A stretch of DNA of 64,000 nt from positions 186,001-250,000 of the forward strand of contig CAVVPG010000002.1 of NCBI GenBank assembly GCA_963750075.1, given 5' to 3'. The stretch is from Bog-473 sp963750075. Lineage in GTDB: Bacteria > Actinomycetota > Acidimicrobiia > Acidimicrobiales > RAAP-2. Below the pieces are notes generated by a model. That model was not told the origin of the DNA, ran no database searches, and was given only the letters and a program-made list of their open reading frames with translations. The position numbers and the translations under genes are program-made. The first letter of the stretch is position 1. Each line of letters starts with the position of its first letter. Below are positions 51,413 to 59,614 of this stretch, in pieces.

Positions 51413-52936
51413 TCAGAGGTCGTTCCCGGCGTAGGAGAGATTGAAGCTCTTGTTGGCCAGGGGGAAGTCAGGGACGATCGTGTTTGCCAGGGAGACGGGC
51501 AGCGCCGGCCAATTGTGGAATGAGGGATCGACGACCTTCACCCGGGTCAGTCGACAGTCCTCACCGAGCTCAACTCGGTGTACGACTGCGCCGCGCCAGG
51601 CCTCGATGATCCCGACGCCGCTGGTGGAAGGGGCAGGCACCGACGGCACCGCGAACGACTCGAGCACATCGGCTCGTGCGGCAAAATGCCGCAGGAGTAT
51701 CAGAGACGTCCGGACCTCATCGACCCGGACCTCGAAGCGCGCCTTGACGTCCCCGTCCACGGATTGGGCGGGTGAGAACGCGGCTGGCAAGGCCACCCAT
51801 GGGTGCGCCTGGCGGGCATCGAAGGCGAGGCCCGAGGCCCGGCCGGCGACCCCGACCACGCCGAGATCCCTGGCGTGTGCTTCCTCGAGCACGGCAGTGC
51901 CGGTGAAGCGCTCCAAGACCGATTCCTTCGAAGTGATGAGATCGACCAGCTCCTCGAACCGCTCGCCGATCTCGCCCAGCTCAGTGTTCGTCGGTAGGCA
52001 GTCGACGCGAGCTCCGCCAAGGACGACGCCGCCGCGCAGCAGCCTGTGCCTGGTGACCCGAGCGTTCAGTTGCAGCAAGTCTTCGCGCAACGAGAGCGCC
52101 CAGGCCTGGGCGACACCGAAGCCGACGTCGTTGCACAGGGCACCGACATCAGCAACGTGATTGTAAAGACGTTCGAGTTCGAGGAGGAGCCCCCGGAGCA
52201 CCATCGCTTCAGCTGGCACCTCCACGCGCCAGGCGTCTTCGACCGCCTGGCAGTACGCCAAGCTGTGCCCGACGGCGGTGTCTCCCGAGATCCGCTCCGC
52301 CAGCTGGACGCCTGCGTCGGGGTCCCTCCCTTCGAAGAGGCGCTCGATCCCCTTGTGCACGAACCACAGGCGCGCCTTCATGCGCAGGATCGTCTCCCCA
52401 ACCACCCAGAAGCGGAAGTGACCCGGTTCGATCAGGCCGGCGTGCACCGGCCCGACCGGGATCTCGTAGACGCCCGTTCCCTCGACCGGGACGAAGGGGT
52501 ACGCCCCGGCGTCACTCACCATCGGTGGCGTGTCGCCTGACCCGCGACGCATGGGGTACCAGTCTTCAGGCCAGTGCTGGTGGAGGACGAGCCGCCGGGG
52601 CTGAGGGTGACCTACGGGCACGATGCCGAAGAGATCCTGAAGCTCGCGTTCGAAGCGACCGGCGGGGAACGAAAGGCCGGACAAGGTCGGCACCGTCGGC
52701 TGGGCCGGATCAAGGATGACGTGCAGCTCCACCCGAGTGTCGGGCGGGCCGGAGGTGAAGAGGTAGACGACCCGCAACTCGTCCCCGTCGTCGTGACCGG
52801 ACACGAGGGCGAGCCGCATCCCTAGCGTCATGAGGGCCGCGGCCGCATCCAACAGCTCGGCTGCCCGCACCACGCCGGCACGACGGTGCCTGCCGACCGA
52901 CTCGAGCGCCACCGCAGGCATTGCGGGACCGGTCAC
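51413..52936 (-). CDS. hycE: hydrogenase-4/Ehr-type large subunit (fused NuoC-NuoD-like), lacking Ni-Fe cysteines
   Basis: A 507-residue HycE/HyfG-like subunit. About 1-125 match the 30-kDa NuoC-like part (ELQDLFGIVPVGHPQPRRL) and the rest the 49-kDa/large-subunit part (PVGPVHAGLIEPGHFRFWVVGE). Active [NiFe] enzymes carry Cys pairs at ER-x-CGIC and DPCxxC. Here the sites read ERISGDTAVGH and VVDPSFHNWP, so no Ni-Fe site can form. The chain ends IVPDFPLANKSFNLSYAGNDL-like, as in mycobacterial HycE. The GTG at 52936 overlaps the hycQ stop (GTGA). It probably couples quinone or another redox partner to ion pumping. Confidence 0.85.
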   Translation of the reverse strand: MTGPAMPAVALESVGRHRRAGVVRAAELLDAAAALMTLGMRLALVSGHDDGDELRVVYLFTSGPPDTRVELHVILDPAQPTVPTLSGLSFPAGRFERELQDLFGIVPVGHPQPRRLVLHQHWPEDWYPMRRGSGDTPPMVSDAGAYPFVPVEGTGVYEIPVGPVHAGLIEPGHFRFWVVGETILRMKARLWFVHKGIERLFEGRDPDAGVQLAERISGDTAVGHSLAYCQAVEDAWRVEVPAEAMVLRGLLLELERLYNHVADVGALCNDVGFGVAQAWALSLREDLLQLNARVTRHRLLRGGVVLGGARVDCLPTNTELGEIGERFEELVDLITSKESVLERFTGTAVLEEAHARDLGVVGVAGRASGLAFDARQAHPWVALPAAFSPAQSVDGDVKARFEVRVDEVRTSLILLRHFAARADVLESFAVPSVPAPSTSGVGIIEAWRGAVVHRVELGEDCRLTRVKVVDPSFHNWPALPVSLANTIVPDFPLANKSFNLSYAGNDL

Positions 52937-54393
52937 GATGCCACCACCCGCGCCGCCGCCTCGAGCAGGCCAGACAACGGCCAGGCGAACACCCCGATGA
53001 AGCCGCAGACGGCCAAGCCCCCGACAAGTGGTGCGGCGACCCAGCGAGGAGGCGGGACGGCAACGCCGGGCGACTTCGGCGGGCCAAGAAGCATATGGCG
53101 CGCGTGGCCCACCACGGCGATGAAGATGACCACCATTGCGACCATGGCCAGGACGGCAGCCCAACCCAATCCCACTTGAAATTCGGCCCTGACCATCACG
53201 AGCTCGCTGGTGAAGAGGCTGAAAGGCGGAAGGCCCAACAACGCCACGAGCCCTACCCCGAACACCCCGCCCAGGGCCGGGCGCCGAGCCAGCAGCGCCC
53301 GGACTCCGTCGATCTGACTCGTGCCCTCGGCGGCCATGATCTCCCCCGAGGTCAAGAAGAGTACGCTCTTGGCCAACCCGTGACCGAGGATATGGAGGAG
53401 GACTGCGGCGATGGCGAGCCTGATGCCCGCCGCGGCGCCGAGGGCGATGAGCCCCATGTGTTCGATGCTGTGGTAGGCGAGCATGCGCTTGTAGTCACGT
53501 TGCGTGATCAACAGCGAGGCCGCCAGGGCCAGCGAGAGGAGGGCGACGACCACGAGCAGGGTGCGGGCGAACCCGGGCCCCAGGGTCACATCGGTCACGG
53601 CCTTGAAGCGCAAGATGGCGTAGAAGGCCACGGTGAGGAGGACCCCCGACATCAGGGCCGACACCGGGGCAGGTGCCTGGCTGTGGGCATCGGGGAGCCA
53701 GCTGTGCATCGGTGCCAGCCCGACCTTGGTGCCGTAGCCGAGGACGAGGAGGCCGAAGGCGAGACGCATCAACGAAGGGTTGAAGCGGTGCGCGTGCGCC
53801 ATCAGCGACGTCCAGTCGAGCGCCTCGGCTGAGTGCCCTCCGGCGTGCAGTGCCGCCAAGTAGACGAAGACGGTGCCCAAGAAGGCCAGCGCGATCCCGA
53901 CCGAGCAGATCACGATGTATTTCCACGCGGCCTCGAGCGAGCCCCTGGTTCGCCGGTGCCCGACCAGGAACACGGTGACGATCGTTGTGGCCTCGACGGC
54001 CACCCAGAGCACGCCCACGTTCGCCGCCAGCACGGCGAGGAGCATGAAGGCCACGAACGCCTGGACCAGCATGCCGTAGCGCGACGACCGCGCAGGGTTC
54101 CCATGTTCCTCGGCCTGTTCACGCGCCATCGTCCGGATCCCGACCCATGAGGCCATCAGCGAAATGGCGCCGATGACGATGATCATGAAGACGCTCAGGG
54201 CGTCGGCGCGGAGCGCTCCCCACGCGCCGAAGAGAGGCCCGTCTCGCACGACCCGGACGGCGGTGAGCATCCCCAAGACGAGTGCGGCTCCGTTGGTCGC
54301 CACCGCGACCCATGCAGTCGAGCGCCACCCCGGTACGGCGGCGATGGCCGCGCCCCCGAGCAACGGGAGGATCAATATGGTCACGAGCACCAT
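52933..54393 (-). CDS. hycQ: antiporter-like membrane subunit (HyfF/HycQ, NuoN/M-like)
   Basis: A 486-residue protein with about 13-14 membrane helices. The complex I antiporter hallmarks are present: Glu in LWVAVEATTIVTV (TM5), Lys in GYGTKVGLAPMHSWLPDAH (TM7), PAPVSALMSG, and Lys in HGLAKSVLFL (TM8). It should form a proton or sodium half-channel. The ATG overlaps the stop of the HyfE-like gene (ATGA), and its own stop overlaps hycE. All five junctions in this operon are 4-nt or 1-nt overlaps. Confidence 0.88.
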   Translation of the reverse strand: MVLVTILILPLLGGAAIAAVPGWRSTAWVAVATNGAALVLGMLTAVRVVRDGPLFGAWGALRADALSVFMIIVIGAISLMASWVGIRTMAREQAEEHGNPARSSRYGMLVQAFVAFMLLAVLAANVGVLWVAVEATTIVTVFLVGHRRTRGSLEAAWKYIVICSVGIALAFLGTVFVYLAALHAGGHSAEALDWTSLMAHAHRFNPSLMRLAFGLLVLGYGTKVGLAPMHSWLPDAHSQAPAPVSALMSGVLLTVAFYAILRFKAVTDVTLGPGFARTLLVVVALLSLALAASLLITQRDYKRMLAYHSIEHMGLIALGAAAGIRLAIAAVLLHILGHGLAKSVLFLTSGEIMAAEGTSQIDGVRALLARRPALGGVFGVGLVALLGLPPFSLFTSELVMVRAEFQVGLGWAAVLAMVAMVVIFIAVVGHARHMLLGPPKSPGVAVPPPRWVAAPLVGGLAVCGFIGVFAWPLSGLLEAAARVVAS

Positions 54394-55052
54394 CAGTCGT
54401 GCAGCTCCTGGAGCTCGTCGAGGTCGACGTCCCCGAACTCGATTCGAAGTCGTTGCGACAACACCATCAACACGACAACGCCCAGGAGCACGTCGAAGGA
54501 GACCCCCATCTCAATCAGGAAGGGGAACCCAGCGGTGCACAAGAAGGCGGTCAGCGCGATCCCGTTGTCGACCATCAGCAGGCCCACGATCTGAAACGTG
54601 GGTCGCCGACGGGCCACGAGGACGAAGAAGCCGATCAGCAGCGTCGCGAGGCCGATCGGCACCAGCGCACCGGCCGTGGTGCCGACGAAGCGCGCGACGC
54701 CGCGCCCCGTCACGAAGGCCAGCACGATGAGTGAGGCGGAGGCCACCAACGAGGCCGGGACGTTGATGAGGGGCCTGCTCTCACGGGCACCGGAGTTCGC
54801 GCCGCTCGCCCGCCCGAGCAGCACCGGGATCACCACGCCCTTGACGACCACAACGACCGCAGCGGCGGCGAGCAGGCCGACGTCATGGAGGTGGACGCCC
54901 AGGACCACGGCGACCAGTCCCAAGGCCATGCCCTGGACCGCTACCACACTGATGACCGAGCGGATCGAGGCCAGCCACAGGGTCGCCACCGCGCAGACAA
55001 GCACCGCGCCGGCCGCCAGGGTCAGGGCCGAGGAGTACGACGACCCGGTCAC
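54393..55052 (-). CDS. hycP: HyfE/HycP-like membrane subunit
   Basis: A 219-residue protein with about six membrane helices and two conserved stretches, GRRRPTFQIVGLLMVDNGIALTA in outline (ARRRPTFQIVGLL) and the late FDVLLGVVVLMVLSQRLRIEF. These are typical of HyfE, the subunit related to NuoK plus extra helices. The acidic end (DVDLDELQELHD) is cytoplasmic. The GTG at 55052 overlaps the hycD stop, which fixes the start and rejects the longer frame upstream. Confidence 0.83.
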   Translation of the reverse strand: MTGSSYSSALTLAAGAVLVCAVATLWLASIRSVISVVAVQGMALGLVAVVLGVHLHDVGLLAAAAVVVVVKGVVIPVLLGRASGANSGARESRPLINVPASLVASASLIVLAFVTGRGVARFVGTTAGALVPIGLATLLIGFFVLVARRRPTFQIVGLLMVDNGIALTAFLCTAGFPFLIEMGVSFDVLLGVVVLMVLSQRLRIEFGDVDLDELQELHD

Positions 55053-56011
55053 GGCGCCACCAGGGCGGAGAGGACGGCCAATATCGCGAGGACGAAGGCC
55101 CCCGCCATGAGTTCGGGCACCCGGAAGAGCCGCAGCTTGGCCACCGTCACTTCGAAAGCGGCCAGGGCGACACCGAGAACGACGACCTTTCCCGCGGTGG
55201 CCACCAGAGCCACCGCGAGGTGCGAGGGGCCAGGTGCGGTGGCGATGCCCCACGGGAGGAACAGGTTGGCCAGGAGTGTGAACAGCACGACCAACCTCAT
55301 GGACTCGCCCAGCTTCACGAGCGCGAGGTCCGGCCCGGCGTACTCGAGGATCATGGCCTCGTGGATCATCGTGAGCTCCAGGTGCGTGCTCGGGTTGTCG
55401 ACGGGCAGCCGTCCGCCTTCGGCGATGATCACGATCAGGAAGGCAACCAGGGCCAAAACCCGCTGTGGCGTGGCCAGCCAGGCGGGATGCGCGAGCGACC
55501 TCGTGATGATGGCCGGCAGGTTGGAGGAGCGAGCGGGGACCGAGAGGGCGAGGATCGCCACGAGCAGGGCCGGCTCGGCCAGGGCCCCGATCGTCATGGC
55601 ACGGCTTGCACCCATGCCCCCGAACGCCGTGCCGGTGTCGAGGCCGCCGAGCGCCAGAAAGACCGAGCCGAGAAGGAGGAGGAAGACCACCGCGAACAAG
55701 TCAGCGGACCAGCCGAACCCGGGATCGGTGGCCAACAGCGGCGTGATGATGACGATCACCAGGGTGCTGGCGACGAGGACTACGGGGGCCAGGGGGAAGA
55801 CCCAGCTGGCGTGTTCGGGTCGCGTCCGTTCACGGCGCGCCAGCTTGCGCAGGTCGAGCAAGGGTTGGCGGATCGGTGGCCCGACCCGGCCCTCCATTCG
55901 GCAGCGCACCTTGCGCATGAGCCCGAGCAGGAGCGGACCACCGAGCACGACGAGAATCACCTGCAGCAACGAGATGGCGGCCGTAGAGATGGGTGACCAA
56001 CCGCTGCTCAC
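55049..56011 (-). CDS. hycD: NuoH-like membrane subunit (HycD/HyfC)
   Basis: A 320-residue NuoH-type protein with about eight membrane helices. The quinone-site and coupling loop segments read GRVGPPIRQPLLDLRKLARRE near 38-58, EGGRLPVDNPSTHLELTMIHE near 198-218 with the acidic cluster kept, and AMILEYAGPDLALVKLGES. It joins the peripheral arm to the pump. The GTG at 56011 lies in the stop of the HyfB-like gene (GTGA); a long open reading upstream in this frame is an antisense-like shadow. Confidence 0.9.
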   Translation of the reverse strand: MSSGWSPISTAAISLLQVILVVLGGPLLLGLMRKVRCRMEGRVGPPIRQPLLDLRKLARRERTRPEHASWVFPLAPVVLVASTLVIVIITPLLATDPGFGWSADLFAVVFLLLLGSVFLALGGLDTGTAFGGMGASRAMTIGALAEPALLVAILALSVPARSSNLPAIITRSLAHPAWLATPQRVLALVAFLIVIIAEGGRLPVDNPSTHLELTMIHEAMILEYAGPDLALVKLGESMRLVVLFTLLANLFLPWGIATAPGPSHLAVALVATAGKVVVLGVALAAFEVTVAKLRLFRVPELMAGAFVLAILAVLSALVAP

Positions 56012-58014
56012 GCCAGCACCACCAGGACGACGATCAGCGCCACGAGGCCGAAGGCCAGATAGCGGTGCACGCTTCCATTGGGTAGACGACGGGCGATGGC
56101 GCCCCATCGTTGGAGTCCTCGGTCCGCAGGGCGATAGATGCGCCGCTCGAACGCGTCGTCGAGCGAGGTATGGATCACCGCGGCTTCGGTGTAGTAGCGC
56201 GACTCGGCGATGTGGCTCACATCGATGTCGTGCGAGGGGTTCAGCACGTCTTCGAACACCCGTGTGAGAGGTTCCCCGAAGGAGGTGGCGGTGTACTCCA
56301 TGCGGGCCGTCTGGAGCTCTCGACCACAGCCCCATGCCTCGGTGAGACGGACCGGGCTGCGCTCGACCAGACGGCGAGCGAGGGCGACCAGTCCTCCGCA
56401 GACCACGAGTCCGAGCGCCAGCAGCGCCGGTGCGAGCATGCCGCGGACGCCCGGAAGACCTATCTGCCACCCGTGGTTCAAAGGTCCCGTGAGGTGGAGG
56501 CGCGTGACGTTGCCGGCCGCGTCGACTACAGCGGGGATGACCAAGAAGGGAGCCACCCCGAAGACCAGGCAGAGCGCGGCTAGCGTGCCGGCCCCGGTCC
56601 ACATGGACGGACGGACCTCCGCGGCCCGTTCGGCCCGCTCCGTGCGGGGAAGTCCGAGGAGGCCGATACCGATCGCCTTGGCGAAGGTGAACGCGGTCAG
56701 ACCACCGGTGAGTGCGAGCACGGCGACGCCGATCGGCATCGCCACGGCGATGGTCACGTCGCTGGAGGGAAGGCCATGGAGCATGCTCTGGAGGAGGAGC
56801 CATTCGCTCACGAAACCGCAGAGGGGGGGGAGGGCGGCGATGGCCAGTCCACCCACCAGAAAAACGGTGCCACTCACCGGCATCCTTTGCAGGAGACCGC
56901 CGAGCCCGTCGAGGTTCGTACCCCCGGTGGCTTGTTGGACGGAACTCGCAGAGAGAAAGAGCGAGCCCTTGAACAGGGCATGGAAGACCACGTGGAGCAA
57001 CGCGGCCGCCAGCGCCACCAAGGCGAGCGCCCGATGCCCCGTGGAGGCGAACAGCCCCGAGGCACCGACACCAAGCAGCATCAGGCCCACGTTGTCGGTC
57101 GTCGAATAGGCGAGCAGGCGTTTGAGATCCCTGCTGGTCGCCGAGTGGAGAGAACCGAACATGGCCGAGAGCGCCCCAAGTGCCATCACGAGAAGCCACC
57201 ACCACGTCGGCCCCCCGCCGAGCAGGCCCATGCCGACGCGGACGATGCCGTACACGCCGAGGTTGACCATGGCCGCCGACATCAAGGCGGACACCGGCCC
57301 CGGTGCCTCTGGATGGGCGCGCGGCAACCAGACGTGCAAAGGCACCGCGCCGGCCTTTGACCCGAAGCCGACCAGGGCCAGCACGAAAGCGGTGCTCCGC
57401 ACCCAGACCGGCAGGTGCGACGACTTGACGGCGATAACGGCAAAGGACTGGCTCCCAGAGCGCGTCGCAAGCAGGACCAATCCGAGGATCAAAGCAGCTG
57501 CACCGAACTGCGTCATCACCGCGTACCACTGGGCGGCGCCTTGCACCTCGCTGCGACGCGCATGGTCGGTCAGGACGAGGAAGAGCGACGTGACGGCCAT
57601 GAGCTCCCAGAGGAACAAGAACGTGGTTACGTTGGACGCTGCCGGGACGAGCAACAGCGTCGTCACGTACAACGGGAGGATGCACGAAGCCGTCCGGCTC
57701 GAGAGGCCGTGGCCGGTGTACCCGACTCGAAAGACCATGGCGCAGATACCGACGACGGCGGTGATGACGACGAAGAGGGCACCGAAGCGATCGAGGGTTA
57801 GAGAGAAACCCGAAAGCGGCATCAGGGCACTCGTGTGCACTTCGGCGGGGTGCCCCGAGCGGAGGACGTCGACCCCGGCGATGAGCCCGAACCCACAGGC
57901 GGCGATCGTGAGCGCCATGGACAGGCCGATTCGAAATCGAACGGGAGCGGCAGCACCTGAGAGTGCAGCCGCCAGGCCGATCAACGCGGTGCCGACGAGC
58001 AGTGCCCCCGTCAC
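56008..58014 (-). CDS. antiporter-like membrane subunit (HyfB/NuoL-like)
   Basis: A 668-residue protein with about 15-16 membrane helices, homologous to Rv0083 of M. tuberculosis and HyfB. Key residues are Glu in LFLWELMAVTSLFL (TM5), Lys in VGFGSKAGAVPLHVWLP (TM7), APGPVSALMSA, and Lys in HALFKGSLFL (TM8). The C-terminal portion (EAWGCGRELQTARMEYTATS) is an extension typical of HyfB. The GTG at 58014 overlaps the NuoB-like stop. Together with hycQ it provides two pump modules. Confidence 0.88.
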   Translation of the reverse strand: MTGALLVGTALIGLAAALSGAAAPVRFRIGLSMALTIAACGFGLIAGVDVLRSGHPAEVHTSALMPLSGFSLTLDRFGALFVVITAVVGICAMVFRVGYTGHGLSSRTASCILPLYVTTLLLVPAASNVTTFLFLWELMAVTSLFLVLTDHARRSEVQGAAQWYAVMTQFGAAALILGLVLLATRSGSQSFAVIAVKSSHLPVWVRSTAFVLALVGFGSKAGAVPLHVWLPRAHPEAPGPVSALMSAAMVNLGVYGIVRVGMGLLGGGPTWWWLLVMALGALSAMFGSLHSATSRDLKRLLAYSTTDNVGLMLLGVGASGLFASTGHRALALVALAAALLHVVFHALFKGSLFLSASSVQQATGGTNLDGLGGLLQRMPVSGTVFLVGGLAIAALPPLCGFVSEWLLLQSMLHGLPSSDVTIAVAMPIGVAVLALTGGLTAFTFAKAIGIGLLGLPRTERAERAAEVRPSMWTGAGTLAALCLVFGVAPFLVIPAVVDAAGNVTRLHLTGPLNHGWQIGLPGVRGMLAPALLALGLVVCGGLVALARRLVERSPVRLTEAWGCGRELQTARMEYTATSFGEPLTRVFEDVLNPSHDIDVSHIAESRYYTEAAVIHTSLDDAFERRIYRPADRGLQRWGAIARRLPNGSVHRYLAFGLVALIVVLVVLA

Positions 58015-58499
58015 GTTCCGGCCAGTCCCCGGAGGGCTCGCACGATGGCGGCCGGGTCCGGGGGGCAGCCGGGCACTTCGAGGTCGACGTGAACTACGTC
58101 GCCCACCGCACCCGCCACGCCGTAGGCGCCGCGAAAGACCCCGCAATCGCGGGCGCAGTCGCCTACTGCGACCACGACCCGTGGCCGTGGCACGGCCTCG
58201 AGCGTCTTGCGGAGTGGGTCCGCCATGTTGCGGGTGACAGGACCGGTGACGAGGAGCCCATCGGCGTGACGGGGCGAGGCCTCTAGCCGGATACCGAAGC
58301 GCTCGGCATCGTAGATGGGGGAGAAGATCGACGCGATCTCCATCTCGCACCCGTTGCACGACCCAGCGTCCACGTGTCGGAGTTGCAGAGAGCCGCGGAG
58401 CCGTTTCGCCGCCGCCTCCACCGCTGGGCTTCCCCTGTCCGGATCTCCCACGTCGACCGGACGTACCCGCATCCATCGCCCAAGTGTCCGGAGCCGCAT
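58011..58499 (-). CDS. NuoB-like [4Fe-4S] subunit (Rv0082/HyfI-like)
   Basis: A 162-residue protein of the hydrogenase small-subunit/NuoB family. All Cys for the proximal cluster are present: GSCNGCEME (about 49-57), VGDCARDCGVF, and VPGCPPDP near the end. It binds a [4Fe-4S] centre and hands electrons between hycE and the membrane. The ATG at 58499 is chosen because the two ATGs upstream lie in the palindromic operator. First gene of the minus-strand operon. No ferredoxin-like HyfA or formate dehydrogenase gene is next to it. Confidence 0.86.
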   Translation of the reverse strand: MRLRTLGRWMRVRPVDVGDPDRGSPAVEAAAKRLRGSLQLRHVDAGSCNGCEMEIASIFSPIYDAERFGIRLEASPRHADGLLVTGPVTRNMADPLRKTLEAVPRPRVVVAVGDCARDCGVFRGAYGVAGAVGDVVHVDLEVPGCPPDPAAIVRALRGLAGT

Positions 58500-58500
58500 A

Positions 58501-58580
58501 ATTGACATATATGTCAATCGTTCAATAGATTATTTGTCAAATCAAGTAGCTGACATACTTATGAATCGATTAATCTGTCA
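58501..58580. promoter_or_regulatory. ArsR operator region between the hyc operon and the regulator
   Basis: An AT-rich 111-nt gap holds an 18-bp perfect palindrome ATTGACATATATGTCAAT (58501-58518), an inverted TGTCA-N11-TGACA (58535-58555) and another TGTCA (58576-58580). The first palindrome lies two bases before the ATG of the NuoB-like gene and covers its likely -10 (TATATG). Five TGACA/TGTCA half sites in one gap strongly suggest that the divergent ArsR protein binds here and controls both sides. Confidence 0.7.
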
Positions 58581-58610
58581 AGAAGTACCTAGGTAGGAGA
58601 CAACCGTTTC

Positions 58611-58949
58611 GTGGCTCCCACGCCGATCTATCAGGTGAAGGCGGAGTTCTTTAGAACTCTCGCTCACCCAGCTCGGATCCGAGTCCTGGAGGTACTCCGG
58701 GACGGCGATCGGACCGTCAGCGAACTCATCCCTGAGGTCGGCATCGAATCGTCCAATCTGTCCCAGCAACTAGGAATCATGCGCCGAGCGAATCTCGTGC
58801 AGTCACGCAAAGAGGGTGCCACCGTCGTGTACTCGGTCGGTAACCCGATGATCTTCGAACTCCTCGACGTAGCGAAGAAGATTCTCACGTCGTCGCTCGT
58901 TGAAGCGAGGGAGCTCCTTGCGGAGCTCGAGTCGGCGCCCGAGGGTTGA
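58611..58949 (+). CDS. ArsR-family regulator (Rv0081-like)
   Basis: A 112-residue winged-helix repressor. AEFFRTLAHPARIRVLEVLRDG and SNLSQQLGIMRRANLVQSRKEGATVVYSV hold the helix-turn-helix and wing. There are no Cys at all, so metal sensing by thiols is excluded; the relatives around Rv0081 of M. tuberculosis respond to hypoxia. The start is GTG with GGAG about 13 bases before it. It is divergent from the hyc-like operon and probably its regulator. Confidence 0.85.
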   Translation: MAPTPIYQVKAEFFRTLAHPARIRVLEVLRDGDRTVSELIPEVGIESSNLSQQLGIMRRANLVQSRKEGATVVYSVGNPMIFELLDVAKKILTSSLVEARELLAELESAPEG

Positions 58950-59150
58950 TGCCGGTACACCTCCGGCAGAATTGTCCTGGGCAACTGTGCTCGTAAACCA
59001 ATCTCGGCGAGCCATCAGTCGAACCAACCGGAACGAAAGGTGGTCACGACCTGATGGGCTACTCGCCTGCCCGGCCGCCCCTTGATCAGCGTGGCCATCT
59101 CGTGCTGCGCGGAACGAGTGTCAGTCCACCCTACTCAGAGTGTTCTCCGG

Positions 59151-59198
59151 TGGTCGGGACCGGCGTCGATCCGGTGACCTCACGCTTTTCAGGTCGGA
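59151..59198 (-). repeat. right 48-bp direct repeat, tRNA-Phe 3'-half-like (attachment core)
   Basis: Same layout and orientation as the repeat at 47925-47972 with a single difference. On the minus strand it reads CTGAAAA, GCGTG, AGGTC, T-arm, CCCGACC, A, then CCGG. The distance between the two copies is 11.2 kb. Confidence 0.7.
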
Positions 59199-59309
59199 AT
59201 GCAGGGAAAACATGCTCGACAGCCGGACCGGCCAGATCAGGCAAAAAGGCCAGCTAGATCCGGCAATTTCAGCCTCGCAATGGTCCTCTGTAGTTCGCGG
59301 TAGTTCGCC

Positions 59310-59352
59310 CTGTTTCGCGTTCGTGTGGGCACGCTGTGGGCACGACGCTTGA
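59310..59352 (+). repeat. right conserved block with arm-like motif
   Basis: Counterpart of 48083-48125. It is preceded by two TAGTTCGC repeats and contains the 16-mer shared with 47851-47866. Tandem short motifs beside a tRNA-like core are usual for tyrosine-recombinase arm sites. Confidence 0.6.
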
Positions 59353-59614
59353 CAATTCTTAACTAATCGCCGACCTCGGCGCTGCCGATGCGTGAGGTCA
59401 CCTTCCGCGATGGCCCAACCGCACGTTCGCTGTCGGTGCGAGGGACAGATACTGACCCTGCCCCAACCCGGCACTTACATGGGTGCAGTGCCCTCAGGCA
59501 AGTCGCTTCACTGACACAGACCGGGCGACGATTTCGATGCTGCCAGTTTCATCACAAAAAATGGTGAAGTGGTTCTCACCCCTTGATCGTGAAGCGCTCC
59601 TCTTGGTGAGGATG

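Larger units (their letters stand above)
58950..59614. other. spacer with right attachment-like repeat
   Basis: No gene is supported in 665 nt. It contains the right core repeat (59151-59198), short tandem TAGTTCGC motifs (59291-59308) and the right conserved block (59310-59352). Open frames across it are the repeat read in different frames. Confidence 0.7.

Noticed and set aside
55049..57685. 878-codon frame extending HycD upstream
   Set aside because: The extra part is a shadow of the HyfB-like gene; the GTG at 56011 with GTGA overlap is the real start.
51413..58499. Formate hydrogenlyase
   Set aside because: Large subunit lacks all Ni-Fe cysteines and there is no formate dehydrogenase or maturation gene nearby.
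59054..59257. Small frames across the right direct repeat with products like VTSRFSGR
   Set aside because: These are translations of the tRNA-like repeat and recur at the left copy; no ribosome site.
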